From the NCBI GenBank assembly GCA_023053575.1, contig JAKZAP010000016.1, positions 15,580,030 through 15,644,029 of the forward strand: a stretch of 64,000 bases of DNA. The letters run 5' to 3'. The first letter of the stretch is position 1; every line of letters begins with the position of its first letter. A model generated the notes under the pieces. It worked only from the letters and a program-made list of their open reading frames with translations, searched no databases and had not been told where the DNA came from. The position numbers and the translations under genes are program-made. Shown one piece after another: positions 24,320 to 35,822 of the stretch. This stretch comes from Branchinecta lynchi (lineage: Eukaryota > Arthropoda > Branchiopoda > Anostraca > Branchinectidae).

Positions 24320-24727
24320 TGGGTACACAAACGTTTTCCAACCAATTGTAGAATTCCGGTCAAACTACCGGCTAGAAAATGGTATTCATATTTGTATTGA
24401 ACATCTATTGTTACACATATTGTCTAAGAGGGCTTAGCCATTCCCCGGAACCTGCTAAACAACACTTTCCCGGCACTGACCGGTACCGCGACCGAAAATA
24501 GTGGTGCCGGAACCGGTGCCGGCCGTAAATTAAGCGGTTTTCATTAAAAATTAAGTAGCGTACAGATTTGGATTTAGGATGTATTCTCATCCCTATTTTG
24601 ACGCTGGAGCCTGTAAGCAACTTAAAAAAAAATTTCACTCTTACCAATTTCCCAGTTTGGGACGGATTCAGGGCAAACTACTTGTAGACAAGAAAAGGTA
24701 GTTTAAAAACAGATTCAACATGTCTCC
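24320..24727 (-). repeat. degenerate family V fragment
   Basis: Words such as aattccggtcaaactaccggctagaaaatgg and ggacggattcagggcaaactacttgtagacaagaaaa match V array units at lower identity. Confidence 0.55.
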
Positions 24728-26460
24728 CAAACCATGATGGAACCAGGGGTGGCCCGAAAACTCAGGCCAGGGGGGGGGGAGACCCCTCATTTCAACGACT
24801 CCAAAATCGTAATATACGACTCGCACGTACCGGCAAAATAGAACTGTTTTCACTACGCGGCAATGACGCCGTTCCCCACCAACAAATAATAGAGCCGTTG
24901 TAAATTTAGCTGCGATGCATCAGCTGAAATTATTCTTGTAATCAAAATTTGTGTAAACACCTTCATAGCCTCAGCAAGCACCGCAGGCAAAAAAAATGTA
25001 ACTGCCTTTGTCTAGAAAGATTCTAGCCTCTAATGCGTTTCAAATCTAAGAATTCCTAACCAAATCGCCAAGTAAACGACGTACCTTTCCTCTAAAATAC
25101 TATGAAATCCGCCACAGGCGAAATTTTATGAAAAGCCGAGGAGCAGAGCGTCTTTTTGCAATCCCATTGAAAAGGAAAAATAGCTATGAAATCACAAATC
25201 TGCCCGTCGAAAAGTTAAAAGTTAAACGAAGAAAACAAAACGAGGAAATCAGTCACTTAAAATAAAATTACGGATTTATGGACGTAAACGCTGAGGAGCA
25301 GAGTGTCTTTTTGCGATGCCAATAAAAATTAAAGAACAGCTATGAAATCACGACTCTGTCCATCGAAAAAAGTGACAAATAGTGCCTTTCGAAAACAAAG
25401 TAGGTTTATTCCGAACTAATAGCAAAGAAAGTAATTTTCGTGTTAAAAACACATTTCCTCAGAAATGAAACGAGGAAAACAGGTTTGCCAGTGCATTTAA
25501 CTAATTTTTACGCACGTAACATCTTTTGGTCTTCGCCCGACAGGAGTTTACAAGATAAAAAAAGACGCCGGTTCGCCGACGAGACGTGAGTTGCGTTTTT
25601 TTTACGGTTGTAGTTTCACTGTAGCTTTGATGTAAGGTAAGGTAAGGTAAGGTAAAATTTTAATGGCAAATATATAAATAAATCTGGTGTTTCTTAAAAG
25701 CATCAGACATGCCAGTGGCATAAAAACGACGCTTCACTAATTCTGATGGGTTTGTAAAATTTATTAATACAATTCTAGCCTAAGGCATTGTAAAGAAAAA
25801 GCAAACGAACAACTATCACACATCAACACTAAAATTTAAGGACGACACGAGTTAAGACAACAGTGCGACTAAAGAAAAAATGAAAAATAAAAAAGGTTTG
25901 CGACATGGGTCTGATCTTCCTCCGAGCACAAACAAAAATGAATCAATTAATTCAGACAGAAGAAATATAATTGCTAGATAACATAAATCTTTTTAGAGCT
26001 CTTTTAGAAACTTTACTATCTTCGGACACTCTAACAGTTTCAGGCAAAGAATTCCATACTTTTACACCTGTATGACGAATAGAAAAGCTAAACCTTGTAG
26101 AAGGATAACAAATGGTAGAAAGAGATGTACTTTTGTTTCGTGATGAAAGTACCGTGTACCGTTCGACACACTGTACTTTTATGACGAAAACTAAAACAGG
26201 GAAAACTGGTGAGCTATACATCTGAAAAATTGCAACTGAAAATTAGGTTGCAGAATTTGATTCTTTCTGTCTAAAAATAATTGACGAAACAAGCTTTCGT
26301 ATTTCGCAAGGTAGAAACAGTATACAGCAAACCGAAGAACGAGAAGTTTCTTCGAAACAGTCGCTTTTTCTTAAAATCAGTCGATTTTTCGTCAAAACAG
26401 TCGTTTTTTTTCGCAAAAAAAGGCGGTTAAAATTACCAGGCAGTCGGTAAATACCTTGCC

Positions 26461-26491
<31 letters not shown>

Positions 26492-26513
26492 AAACACATT
26501 TTGGATAGCAACG
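24728..26513. mobile_element. family Z (hAT-like) element, copy 1, interrupted by a LINE
   Basis: Left end CAGGGGTGGCCCG, then a G-run, then the family body (gatgcatcagctgaaattattc; repeated 'cgcaggcgaaatttt'; 'gaggagcagagcgtctttttgc'). It ends with gtcggtaaataccttg, a 24-C run at 26459-26482 and the terminal repeat ..GGATAGCAACGCCTG. Flanks do not give a matching 8-bp duplication, so one end may be rearranged. A minus-strand LINE (25633-26221) sits inside. The 200 bp to its right (26514-26720) recurs at 46044-46255. Confidence 0.65.
25633..26221 (-). pseudogene. LINE ORF2 C-terminal fragment with (TTACC)n tail
   Basis: The minus-strand frame from 26221 to 25952 reads ..PSTRFSFSIRHTGVKVWNSL.. 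..VSKRALKRFMLSSN.., the pattern that closes the reverse-transcriptase polyprotein of many non-LTR elements (R-H-TG-x-K-x-WNSLP then FKR-x-LK). It is followed by about 300 bp of 3' UTR and (TTACC)4 at 25633-25656. 5'-truncated, non-functional. Confidence 0.8.
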
Positions 26514-26735
26514 CCTGTGCTAGCATAGAGGCCAAAAATTTACCTCCCGACTAGAATGGCTATTCCAGCGTCTGCAGAGCGCTTCCTTTCCTGGGAAATA
26601 AATTTCGGGTGTACATTAAACCTCCCTTGTCCTTTCCTGTTTCCAAGCGTTGTTCTCACCTCAACCTCACTTTGTAATTGACCCTTTTTTCATCACTTTT
26701 GAGCCCACTTGTTTTGTGGGTCTCCTGTCTTTTGA
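26514..26735. repeat. about 210-bp duplicated segment
   Basis: tgctagcatagaggccaaaaatttacctcccgactagaat through cttgttttgtgggtctcctgtc is repeated at 46044-46248 with few differences, each time immediately right of a Z-type end. The Z end and flank therefore moved or were duplicated together. Confidence 0.7.
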
Positions 26736-26754
26736 TTTCTGATGGCTTTTCAAT

Positions 26755-26918
26755 ATTATGTTTAAAAATCTATCCCTGATATGAGTGCCAAGTTTTATCG
26801 TCCTAGGTCATGTGAAAGTGCCCAAACAAGCAAAATGCGAACAGACCGACAGACCGATAGACAGACAGACATTACGATCGCTATTTGGCACTTGAGTAAG
26901 CTCAAGTGCCATAAAAAA
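26755..26918 (+). mobile_element. family W element, 3'-end fragment
   Basis: ccctgatatgagtgccaagttttatcgtcctagg..cgaacagaccgacagaccg..ttggcacttgagtaagctcaagtgccataaaa: the conserved W 3' end with its terminal hairpin. Confidence 0.75.
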
Positions 26919-26980
26919 GAAGGGAGAGGAAAATAACCTTTGGTTTCAAATGTAACTATAGTAAAGTGATGAGATAAGAA

Positions 26981-27470
26981 ACAAGAGCTACTAGCTCATA
27001 TGGCACTGTTACGATTAGGCGGTACAACAAAGTAGATGAGCACGTCACAAACTACACCCGCTATAAAAAAAAAATGCGGTTCAGACCTAGAAATAGATAT
27101 GCAGTTTCACTCAAGCCGGTGCATTTCTGGCATCGTCTTGGATCATCTGGGGCAATTGACTGTTGTAACTTCTAATTTTCAGCCCAATAAACCCACTTGT
27201 TTGATCCCTAGACGTGCCACGCGTTTTCCGGTACCTTCCTCCAACTGCCCCTACCGCGGCCGAATCTGACTCGGACTCGTGAACGGATCATCTGAAGCAT
27301 CTTTTCTCACCACCTATCAAGTTTCAATAGAATCTCAATGTTTTTCGGTAAATCAACCCCCCCCCCCCCCCCACCGTGATAAGATCTGGCTCGGATTATA
27401 CGGTTTTGCTGATGATACGGCCTGTAGTATAAAGGCTCCGCAAGAATCGTCTCATTAATCGTGATTCTAA
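26981..27470 (+). mobile_element. family W element, diverged 5' copy
   Basis: Begins acaagagctactagctcatatggcactg as other W copies do, then carries loosely matching unit sequence (ttttccggtaccttcctccaac, atcaagtttcaatagaatctc, a C-run at 27357-27372). The 3' hairpin is missing. Confidence 0.6.
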
Positions 27471-27474
27471 ATTA

Positions 27475-27596
27475 GTGAACCTTTATGGAAAATATTTGTT
27501 GAGTTTTTTGCGATTGTTTTATATTTCTTTATCTTTTTTAACTGCACTGACGCCCTTGGGCAGTGCGTCATAAATTCATTCATTCATTCATTCATT
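27475..27596 (+). repeat. LINE 3' end with (ATTC)n tail
   Basis: atttctttatcttttttaactgcactgacg..cgtcataaattcattcattcattcattcatt. Similar to the end at 60240-60352. Confidence 0.6.
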
Positions 27597-27659
27597 AGAC
27601 CAAATCTGTCGGCTGTCACCACTCGACTCATGGGATGGTTTAGTTGTGACCACCTGCTT

Positions 27660-27976
27660 TTAATTGGGACATTGTGTACTCCAGAATTCAAAAAAAGTTT
27701 TCAGAGCTAAGTGAAATTGTGAAACAAAAAAGTAACTTAAAAGTGAAGAGAGTAGAGGCGATCAAATACTTAGGAGTTACATTGAACGAAAATTTGTCTT
27801 TTAAGACCCACATTGACAAGCTTCGTATCAAGCTGAGCAGAAATGTTGGGATAATGAGGCACCTTCGTCATCTTTCTACCTTACCATGCAATGCGATGCA
27901 TCTATGTTTCTCTCGTTCATTCGTACACAAACTACTGAGCGATCGTCTACGCCAATTCCTTCAAGACCCCTTATGA
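27660..27976 (+). pseudogene. LINE reverse-transcriptase C-terminal fragment
   Basis: The frame reads ..KVKRVEAIKYLGVTLNENLS.. ..HIDKLRIKLSRNVGIMRHLR.., the typical 'KYLGV-x-LD-x-x-L-x-F-x-x-HI' thumb region of non-LTR reverse transcriptases (the segment after the catalytic YADD). About 100 codons stay open before a stop; upstream fingers and palm domains are absent, so this is a 5'-truncated dead copy. Confidence 0.85.
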
Positions 27977-28039
27977 GCTACCTGCCTGCATAGTTGTCTA
28001 TACCAGAATCATCACCAACAATGAGCACTTACACATACC

Positions 28040-29828
28040 CAGGGGCGTCACTAGCCTTTTACCTTTGGGGGGGACGTCCGGTCCGTCCGTCCGGACGTCC
28101 GTCCCCGCCAGCACAGAATAGAACCGGGGTAAAACTAACTGTAATGCATCAGTTGAGATTATTCCTTTGATTTAATTTCGTATTTTAAGTTCACATATTT
28201 GACTTTTCATTTTAGCATTCACTAAAAAGAGAAGCTTCCAACGACTGTACCAAGTACAAGTTAAACTAAGTGCCGCAGGCTAAATTTTTTAAATCTGTTT
28301 TTTTTCCTGAAAAATTAAGCTATACCTACCATACAAGTTCTAGCTTTTAACTCGTTTCAGCGAATTTCAATGCTAAAACGCCAAGGTAAATGAAACACTG
28401 TTCTTCTAAATAAAGAATACTACAAAATGTGCCGCAGGCGAAATTTTGTGTGAACTAACTGTAACAACGCATCTATTGAGGTTATTCCTTTGGTATAATT
28501 TCACATATTCAGCTTTTAATTTTAACTTTCGCTGGAAAGCGAAGCTTCCAACGACTGTACCAAGGCAAGTTAAACCAAGCGCCGCAGGCGAAATTTTTTT
28601 AATCTGTTTTTTTTTCGGAAAACTCAGCTATAGTACCATACAATTTCCCGCTTTTAAAGTGTTTCAAACCCCAAGAATTTCTATCCTAAAAGGAAAACTA
28701 AATGATACACCATTGTTCCAAATAGGGAATACTACAAAATGCGCCGCAGGCGAAATTTTGTGTAAAACTTACTGTAATTCATCAGTTGACATTGTTCCTT
28801 TGATGTAAATTCATATTTAATTTCACATACTCGGCTTTTCGTTTCAACTTTTGCTAAGAAGCGAAGCTTCCAACGACTGTACCCAGAACAAGTTGAACTA
28901 AGCAACGCCGGCGAATTTTTTTTAAATCTGTATTTTTTCCGGAAAAATTTGTGTGCCGTGACAAGAATACCGACGCCCGACAAAAGCATCCAGAACTCGA
29001 TTTCTTCTGTGTTTTGCCCGACAAGATTGTAAAGAACTTCATTTTGTACGCGTAAATAGAAGCCGATGTAGCGACGAGACGACGAGAATACCGACGCCCG
29101 ACAAAACCATCGAGCATTTGACTTGTTCTGTGTTTTGCTCGACCATACTGTCAGAACTTGATTCATACGTGTAAAAATAACCCCTTGTGCCAATTAAACT
29201 TAAACTTCCTGGGTGCGCCCGACAAAGTTTGCAAAACATTTCTTACGTATAAGTAGAACCCGATGTGCCGACGAGTCGACCGATGCCCGACAAAAGCATA
29301 AAAAAACTATTTCTTCTGGGTTTCTTATGTATAAAAAGAACCCGATGTGCCGACGAACCGTGGCACGACAAAAGCATGCAGAATTCGATTTCTCCAGTGC
29401 TTTGCCTGACGAATGTTTGCAGGATTTCATTTCTTGCGTATAAAAAGAACCCGATGTGCCGACGAGTCGACCGACGCCCGACAAAAACTTATTTTTTTTT
29501 TATTTCTTCTGGATTCCTTCTGTATAAAAAGAACCCGATGTGCCGACGAGAATACCGAGGCACGACAAAAGCATGCAGAATTTTGATTTCTTCAGTGTTC
29601 TGCCCGACAAACGTTTGCAAGATTTTATTTCTTGCATATAAACACACCCGATGTGCCGACGAATCGACCGATGCCTGATAAAAAGCATAATTTTTTTTAT
29701 TTTTTCTGTATTTGCCGGCGCTTCGCGCCGACAAACAAGTGAACTTTCGCCGGGCTTCGCCCGACGAAATTACTTTCTCAGGACCTTTGGGGGGGAGTCC
29801 CCCCCTCCCCCCCATAGTGACGCCCCTG
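28040..29828. mobile_element. family Z (hAT-like) element, complete copy with 8-bp target duplication
   Basis: Ends CAGGGGCGTCACTAGCC and ..TAGTGACGCCCCTG are inverted, flanked by CACATACC on both sides (28032-28039, 29829-29836). The left half repeats 'gcgccgcaggcgaaatttt' every 150-300 bp; the right half (29060-29700) is a tandem array of about 120-bp units containing gaacccgatgtgccgacgag and cgacgcccgacaaaa. Two GC hairpins with the GCTTCGC core lie at 29716-29730 and 29751-29763. Array frames such as KKNPMCRR appear on both strands and are not genes. No transposase, so it depends on one in trans. Confidence 0.92.
29060..29700. repeat. tandem array of about 120-bp units inside Z
   Basis: Units defined by (c)ccgatgtgccgacgag-tcgacc/aatacc-gacgcccgacaaaa-gcat, separated by gattt/cttctg and ttgcagaatt. 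At least six units; the homologous array in the second Z copy is at 62260-63010. Confidence 0.85.
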
Positions 29829-30069
29829 CACATACCTAAAAATTTCATACCGTTTGTGACAGTGTGGTTTGCAGTGAGATATAGCGAAAAGGTACTTCCA
29901 TCTCTCCTGCACATGTTGGACCTGCTTTCCCTGGAACCGACTCATCAGTGGAACTGACATGGAACCAGCATGACTAGGAAAGTATCAACTGTTCACCAGT
30001 CTCTGGTCAGATGTGAGCGATCCCAGTTTTCTTTGAAGTATAGCTTGGCTACAAATTACAACAAATAAA

Positions 30070-31410
30070 ACAAGAGCTATATGCTCATATGGTACTTGCA
30101 AGGCTTGGTAAAAGGATGAAAGTAGGAAGTTGACAATTTGGGGGTTTGTTGAGATCATTAGTAAGCAAAACCCTTTAATAAAAATGACGAAGGACCCTTG
30201 GAAACCACGACAATGTATCGGTTGGTAAAAAAAAGTTCTTGTTTGCACTTTAAAGACGCTAGAAATTTATCTGTGATCAAAACCCCTGAGGCAAAACTGA
30301 TCCTGGTCCCTTTAGGATCATGAATATATATGGTTTGATCAAAAGATTTTTTGTTTTTTTTTTCGGTTAAGACGTGCACTTTAAGAGTGCTAGTAATTCA
30401 TTTCTAAGCGAAACCTTTCAGGCAAAAATTACCATGGGCTCATGGGGTCATGCAAATGTAGACTTTGCTTAAAAGTATTTTTTTGTACTTTACAGTGAAG
30501 ATGAGTACATGCTTGTTCTTTCCACCAAGTGTCATCCAAATCGCTACAATCTAAGCGTGTCACAAAGTTTACTCCCCCCCCCCCCCGACTCCCCCACATT
30601 GATCAGATCCAGTCTTCACCGGAAACGGGACATGATTTCTTCCGAATATCAAGTTTCATTATCCGATCACGCTACAGTCAGAAATTCATAACAAATTGCG
30701 CATAACACTTTCAAGAATAACACCTTTTCACTTAGAAATAAAGTGTTATGACCAATTAAGTTTATACCATTTCGTACTATTCCGGATTTCCCCTCCCTAC
30801 ACACCCCCCACGATGGTCAAATCGTAGAAAAGACTGTTCGTATGTTAAAATTGACGAGTCCCTGATATGCCTGCCAAGTTTCATCGTCCTAGCACATGTG
30901 TAAGCATCTTAATTCGGGATCACCAGAATTCCGTAACCCTCCCTCTAACTCCCCCCACAGTGCTCAGATCCGGTCCAGTCTTGTCAACTACGTATCTGGG
31001 GCTTGTGCTTGTTCTTCCCGCCAAGTTTAATCCCGATCCGTCCACTCTGGACATGTCACACGATTTCCAATTCTCCCCCTCCAACTCCCCCGAAGTCATC
31101 GGATCCGTTTCAGACTTTGCGTGTGACGTCTGAGACACGAGGTCTTTCCAAATATCAAGTTTCATTAAGATCCGAGTCCCCGTTCAAAAGTTATGACATA
31201 CGTCAATATTCTGGATCCCCCCTCCCTTCACTCCCCCCACGGTGGTCGGATCGGGCAAGAGCTAGTTTGGTCGGGTCGCTAATGTGCCTGACAAGTTTCA
31301 TCGTCCTAGCACATCTGGAATGATCCTAACTCGCGATCACTGGACTGACCGACAGACCGACGGAAAAGTAATAGTTATATGGCACTTGGCGGGAAGTCAA
31401 GTGCCATAAA
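30070..31410 (+). mobile_element. family W element, full-length copy
   Basis: 5' end acaagagctatatgctcatatgg; 3' end tatggcacttggcgggaagtcaagtgccataaa with an 8-bp stem (GGCACTTG/CAAGTGCC). The middle has tandem units of about 420 bp, each with a polyC run, 'ggatccggtcc', 'caagtttcatcccgatcc', 'aagtttcattaagatccgatc', 'ccacggtggtcggatcgg' and 'tgcctgccaagtttcatcgtcctagcacat' (at about 30867 and 31290). Just before the hairpin: gaccgacagaccgacgg. Non-coding. Confidence 0.8.
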
Positions 31411-31439
31411 TATAATATCAAAGGATTGTCTCCGGGTAG

Positions 31440-31712
31440 TAAAAAAAAAAAGTATTCAAATTTTGTTTGATTAATAAGAATTAAAGTAAACCGTAGTGTT
31501 AAATTTAAAATAATTGTACATTATTATTATTTATTTAGTTTTAGAGTTGGGAGGGATATTTTTTTGTGTGATGTTGGATGCGCTCCTCTTATTGGCTCTA
31601 GTTATGTATTAATTGATTAACATTATCGATTATTTGTATTGTTTATTGTGAGTTTGTTAATTTACATGTGAATATTAGTGAAAATAATAAATGAACCTGA
31701 ACCTGAACAGTA
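31440..31712 (+). repeat. LINE 3' UTR with (ACCTGA)n tail
   Basis: Long AT-rich stretch with ggatgcgctcctcttattggc, ending in aaaataataaatgaacctgaacctgaacag. Polyadenylation-like signal and hexamer tail indicate a non-LTR 3' end. Confidence 0.6.
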
Positions 31713-31744
31713 AAATATGTCATATAGGATATATACTTACTGTA

Positions 31745-33470
31745 CAATACAAGTCTCGTTCAAATGGCTGCATTCGTTTGACCCCTATGCGATCAAAAAT
31801 ATTTCCGGGACTCCCCTACTGTGGCCGAACACGACTTGAAAATATAGAAGTTGCATCTCTGCCATCTCGTCGTCCCGTCCATCAAGTTCGACTGGAATCG
31901 GAGCGCAGCCTATCCAATCCCTCGACTGCAAGTGTTTCACGAGTTTCCCGGTGCCCCCCCCCCCCCGCCACAAGTATCTGATCTGATCCCCGCTTGACAT
32001 GGAGCATTTGAGACTATATTTCTTTCCACTTGCTAAGTTTCATTCAAATCCGACCACCCGTTTAAAATTTATGCATGCTCCTAGTTTCCGGTTCCCAATC
32101 CCTCTACTCCCCCCATGATGGTCGGATCGGATAAACGACTATTCTCAAATCAGTCTGTTCGAGACCCTGATATGCCTGCCAAGTTCTATCGTCCTAGTAA
32201 ATCAGCAAGTACCGAACTCGCGGGATTATCAGAAAACCGGACCCCCCTCCTACTCCCCCATAGTGACCGGATCCGGTCCGATTATAATAATGGCGTATCT
32301 AGGACTTAGACTGTCCTTTCGACCAAGTTTCATCCCGATCCCTCCGCCCTATAAGCGTTTCCCAATATTTCCGACTCCCCCATCCAGCTCCCCAATGTCA
32401 CCGGATCCGGTCGTCTGTGGGACGTCTGAGACACGAGGTCTAAATATCAAGTTTCATTAAGATCCGATCATCCGTTAGAAAGTTAAAAGTATCTCAATTT
32501 CTCGGATTCCCCTCACTCCACCCCTCCCCCCTCCCTATGGTTGGATTGGAGAAACGACTACTCGAAAGTCAATCTGTTGGGATCCCTGACACGCCTGCCA
32601 AGTTTCATCGTCCTAGCACATCAGGAAGTGCCGAACTCGCTGGTTCACTAGAAATTCCCCCCCCCCCACAAACTCCACCACAGTGACCGGGTCTGGTCCG
32701 GTTATGCCATTCAAGTATCTAGGGTTTGTGCTTGTTCTTCCCCCCAAGTCTCATCCCGAACCCTCAACTCTAATGATACACGAGGTCTTTCTATATATCA
32801 AGTTTCATTAAGATCCCATCACCCGTTCGTAAGTTAAATATACCTCACTTTTCAGGGTTCCCCCTCCATCCACCCCCCCCTCACCCCACCCCACCCAGAT
32901 GATCGGACTAGGAAAACGACTATTATCAAGTCAATCTGATCGGGTCCCTGCCATGCCTGCCAAGTTTCATCGTCCTAGCGCATCAAAAGTACCGAACTCG
33001 TGGTATCACTAAAAATTCGAATCCCCCCCCCCCCCAACTCCCCTACAGTGACCGGATCCGGTCCGGTTATGGCAATCCAAGCTTCATCACAATCCCTCCA
33101 CTCCAAGCGTTTTCCAAGATTCCACCCCCACCCCCCTGTACCTCCCCTTAAAGTCGTCGGGTCCGGTCCGGATTTTAATCGGGCGGTCTGGGCACGAGGA
33201 GTTTCCAAATATCATGTTTCATGAAGATCCGATCTCCCGTTCACAAGTTATAAATTCCTCAACATTCCGGATTCTCCTTGCACTCCCCCCACGATGTTCG
33301 GATCGGGAAAGTTAGAAACTTAATCATTTGGGGTCCCTGATAAGCCTGCCAAGTTTCATAGTCGTAGCTTATATGGAAGTGTCCAAACTAGCAAAACCCG
33401 GACCGACCGACGGACGGATAGAAATTGCGATCGCTGTATGGCACTTGGCCGAAGGGCAAGTGTCATAAAA
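31745..33470 (+). mobile_element. family W element, 5'-truncated copy with at least four units
   Basis: The unit marker cctgccaagtt(tc)atcgtcctag recurs near 32172, 32592, 32955 and 33348 (spacing 360-420 bp), each after a 'gatcgg' and polyC block. It ends with gcgatcgctgtatggcactt, the hairpin and tgtcataaaaag. The 3' end is included in the adjacent 2.4-kb tandem duplication. Confidence 0.78.
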
Positions 33471-34243
33471 AGAAAACAAAAACGAAGGAAAAAACTGGAG
33501 AGAAAAGACTAAAGCTAAAATAAGGGTTTACAGGTGATACGACACTAGTCTTCCTCATTATTTCTATTAAAAGGACTTCGAATTTCAGAAAGAACTAGAC
33601 CTACGTTGCCTGGGTAACGTGAAGTGTTGCAGCAACCTTTGTTCGGCTTCGCCGACTAAAGTGTTGCGAGAGCAACACTTTGGTTTTGTTTCTTCGCTAA
33701 CGGTTAAATGCTGAATTTGTCAACCCATCGAGGTTTTCAAAATGGTATGTTCCAATCCATGAATAACATTTTTCTTCACATGGATATCCTCAGCGTTGAA
33801 CAAAAAAAACAACAGAATATCGGAAGTGGGGACTAAATTGACTTTGCAGTCAGTTTAACTTTATCCTTTTCAATCGTAGACATCGTGGCTTATGGAAACT
33901 TGGAACATTATCTTATATAACCTAGTTGTTCTTAGAAAGCTATCCATAGCTTTTTAGTTCGAAATACCAGGGATGCCACTTTACTAATTATTGCGAAACA
34001 TATCAATGTTGTATGTTATCATTTGTATCCATTGCGTTAACACTCAACTCTAGGTTACATTGAAAGACCATCGCCATCGACCATTCTAGCATCTTATGAA
34101 AATGACAATGCTTTAGCAACCGATTCTTGAACGACGACATGAACCAAACTTTTGTTGGCATCAAAACTCGGAAACAAAATAGGTACACATACTAAGCGAA
34201 GTCGGAAGCCCCTCATCGCCGAAGATGATTATGGTGTAATCAC

Positions 34244-34576
34244 CAGGGGCGTCACGACTGGGGGGGGGAGGGGGGGGACGCCCCCCCCCCAATGCCGTCG
34301 GCCAGTCGGTAAAAATAACCGAGTCGGTGCGAAGCGCCGCGATTTTTCGTCAAAACAGTTGATTTTTTTCACCGGCGATAGTCGGTTTTTCTGAAAATTG
34401 GTCAATTTTTCGTCAAAATAGTCGGTTTTTATGAAAATAAGTAGATGTTTCTGAAAATCAGTTGATTTTTATTGTTGAAAACAGTCGTTTTTTCTGCAAA
34501 AAAAGTCGGTAAAGTTTTCAGCCAGTCGGTAAATTCCTCGTCCCCCCCCCAAACATTTTGGCTAGTAACGCCTCTG
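34244..34576. mobile_element. 333-bp hAT-like insertion with 8-bp target duplication
   Basis: Ends CAGGGGCGTCACGAC and ..TAGTAACGCCTCTG; flanked by GTAATCAC at 34236-34243 and 34577-34584. Copy B of the duplication has the uninterrupted site gtaatcaccgattatta at about 36595. The inside has repeated cagtcggtttttctgaaaat words, a hairpin GGTGC-GAA-GCGCC (34327-34339) and polyG/polyC near the ends. It is a short member of family Z. Confidence 0.95.
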
Positions 34577-35609
34577 GTAATCACTGATTATTAATTACAA
34601 GTCCTGACTTGTCTCACAGTTGGGTTCCGCCTATGCTTTGTTTGAGCTACTGTTCTTACCCTCTGATTTATAAAGATAAAAAAATATGCACCAATTTTCA
34701 CAAGTTTCTAGCCCCTCATGAACCCCTTCTAGCAACCGGTTCTTACTTGCAAGTCCATCTCCCCGAGATAGACATGGGACCTAATTGTTCTCGCGATCAA
34801 ATACACAAGAAAGAAATAATGGGATTAATAGGTACACCAACTACCAACGTTGCTAAACCCTCATCGCCGAAGATGATTATGGTCTAACAGCCGACTGTTT
34901 CTTACAAGTACCCTATCTGTCTCACGATTGGCATCGGCCTATTTTTGGTTTCAGTGTGTACCTCACTACTGAAGTTGTCAACCCCTCCAAACTTTCGAAC
35001 TGTTGTGTCTCATGAAGGAATTTTTGAACCAAAAAAACAGATGACATATACTTTGATCAGCTCATCAAGGTCTATCGAATGCCGTTTAAAAAAAATTCTA
35101 TCTGTACTAGTTCAAAAGTTGACGTTTTTGCCGTAGGCCAACTTTCTAATATCACCACTTAGAAAGGTGCAATTTCTTTAGCAATGAGAGAACTTTTAAA
35201 GTTTAAGAGGCCCATCTGATATCATTTCTCTTCCTAAATCCCAATTGTAAGAAATGGAACGATACACTCACCTGAAATCTCGAACAGAAATGGGTAGAAA
35301 CACTAGATGGCAGCACCTTCGGACCTGTGGGAAAATTACACTTTTTTTATTCTGTAAATTATTCTATATTATCACTCAAAGAAGATGTATTGGCTGTGGG
35401 GCCAGGGAACTGTCGCACATATTTCGCACTTATAAATTTTAGTCCACCTTCAGTTTAAAACTGGTGCCTGTCTGCTTGCCTGCTAGAACGGAGCTTTCCA
35501 CTCGAAAGCAGAAAAATGATTTGATGAAACGAAAGCTTGGCTGCATAACTTCTGATAGTCCTCTCTGACATAGGTTTTATAACTCCACTTTCCTTCACAC
35601 AGTGTAGGC

Positions 35610-35820
35610 CAGTGGTTCCCAACCTTTTCCGTACCGCGTACCCCTGATCAAGGTTCGAAAAGATTGCGTACCCCCTTTTTCAGAAGGTGAAAAAGACGAT
35701 AGTTATTATCATAAGTGATGAGGCATACATGTGTTAAAATATATACAAAATCAATGAGGCAATCAATAGAGGCTGCTTTGTAGCAAAAACTTTGTCAAAT
35801 CTCGGCTCGACGTCGTTAGC
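35610..35820 (+). mobile_element. hAT left-end fragment (CAGTGGTTCCCAACC), copy A
   Basis: CAGTGGTTCCCAACCTTTTC followed by cgtaccgcgtaccccctg resembles left terminal repeats of Charlie-type hAT elements. No matching right end; cut by the duplication boundary. The same sequence at 38128 continues further. Confidence 0.55.
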
Positions 35821-35822
35821 CA

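Larger units (their letters stand above)
33423..35820 (+). repeat. 2.4-kb tandem duplication, copy A (family Y)
   Basis: From aattgcgatcgctgtatggc (W 3' end) to cggctcgacgtcgttag. Copy B is at 35823-38340 with very high identity; start-to-start distance is 2400 bp. Y proper begins at CTAGACCTACGTTGCC (33595) and contains a GCTTCGC hairpin (33643-33655) and the hairpin AAAGTGTTGC-GAGA-GCAACACTTT (33658-33681). Copy A alone carries the 333-bp insertion at 34244. Open frames such as MPTKVWFMSSFKNRLLKHCH are conserved between copies only because the DNA is; no family is recognised. Confidence 0.9.

Noticed and set aside
29213..29678. Repetitive protein genes with KKNPMCRR units (also 62543-63161)
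   Set aside because: The frames lie on both strands of a DNA tandem array within a hAT-like element, and change frame between units; they reflect the repeat period.
30867..33224. Proline/serine-rich open frames in W elements
   Set aside because: Produced by polyC tracts and tandem units; not conserved in frame among copies.
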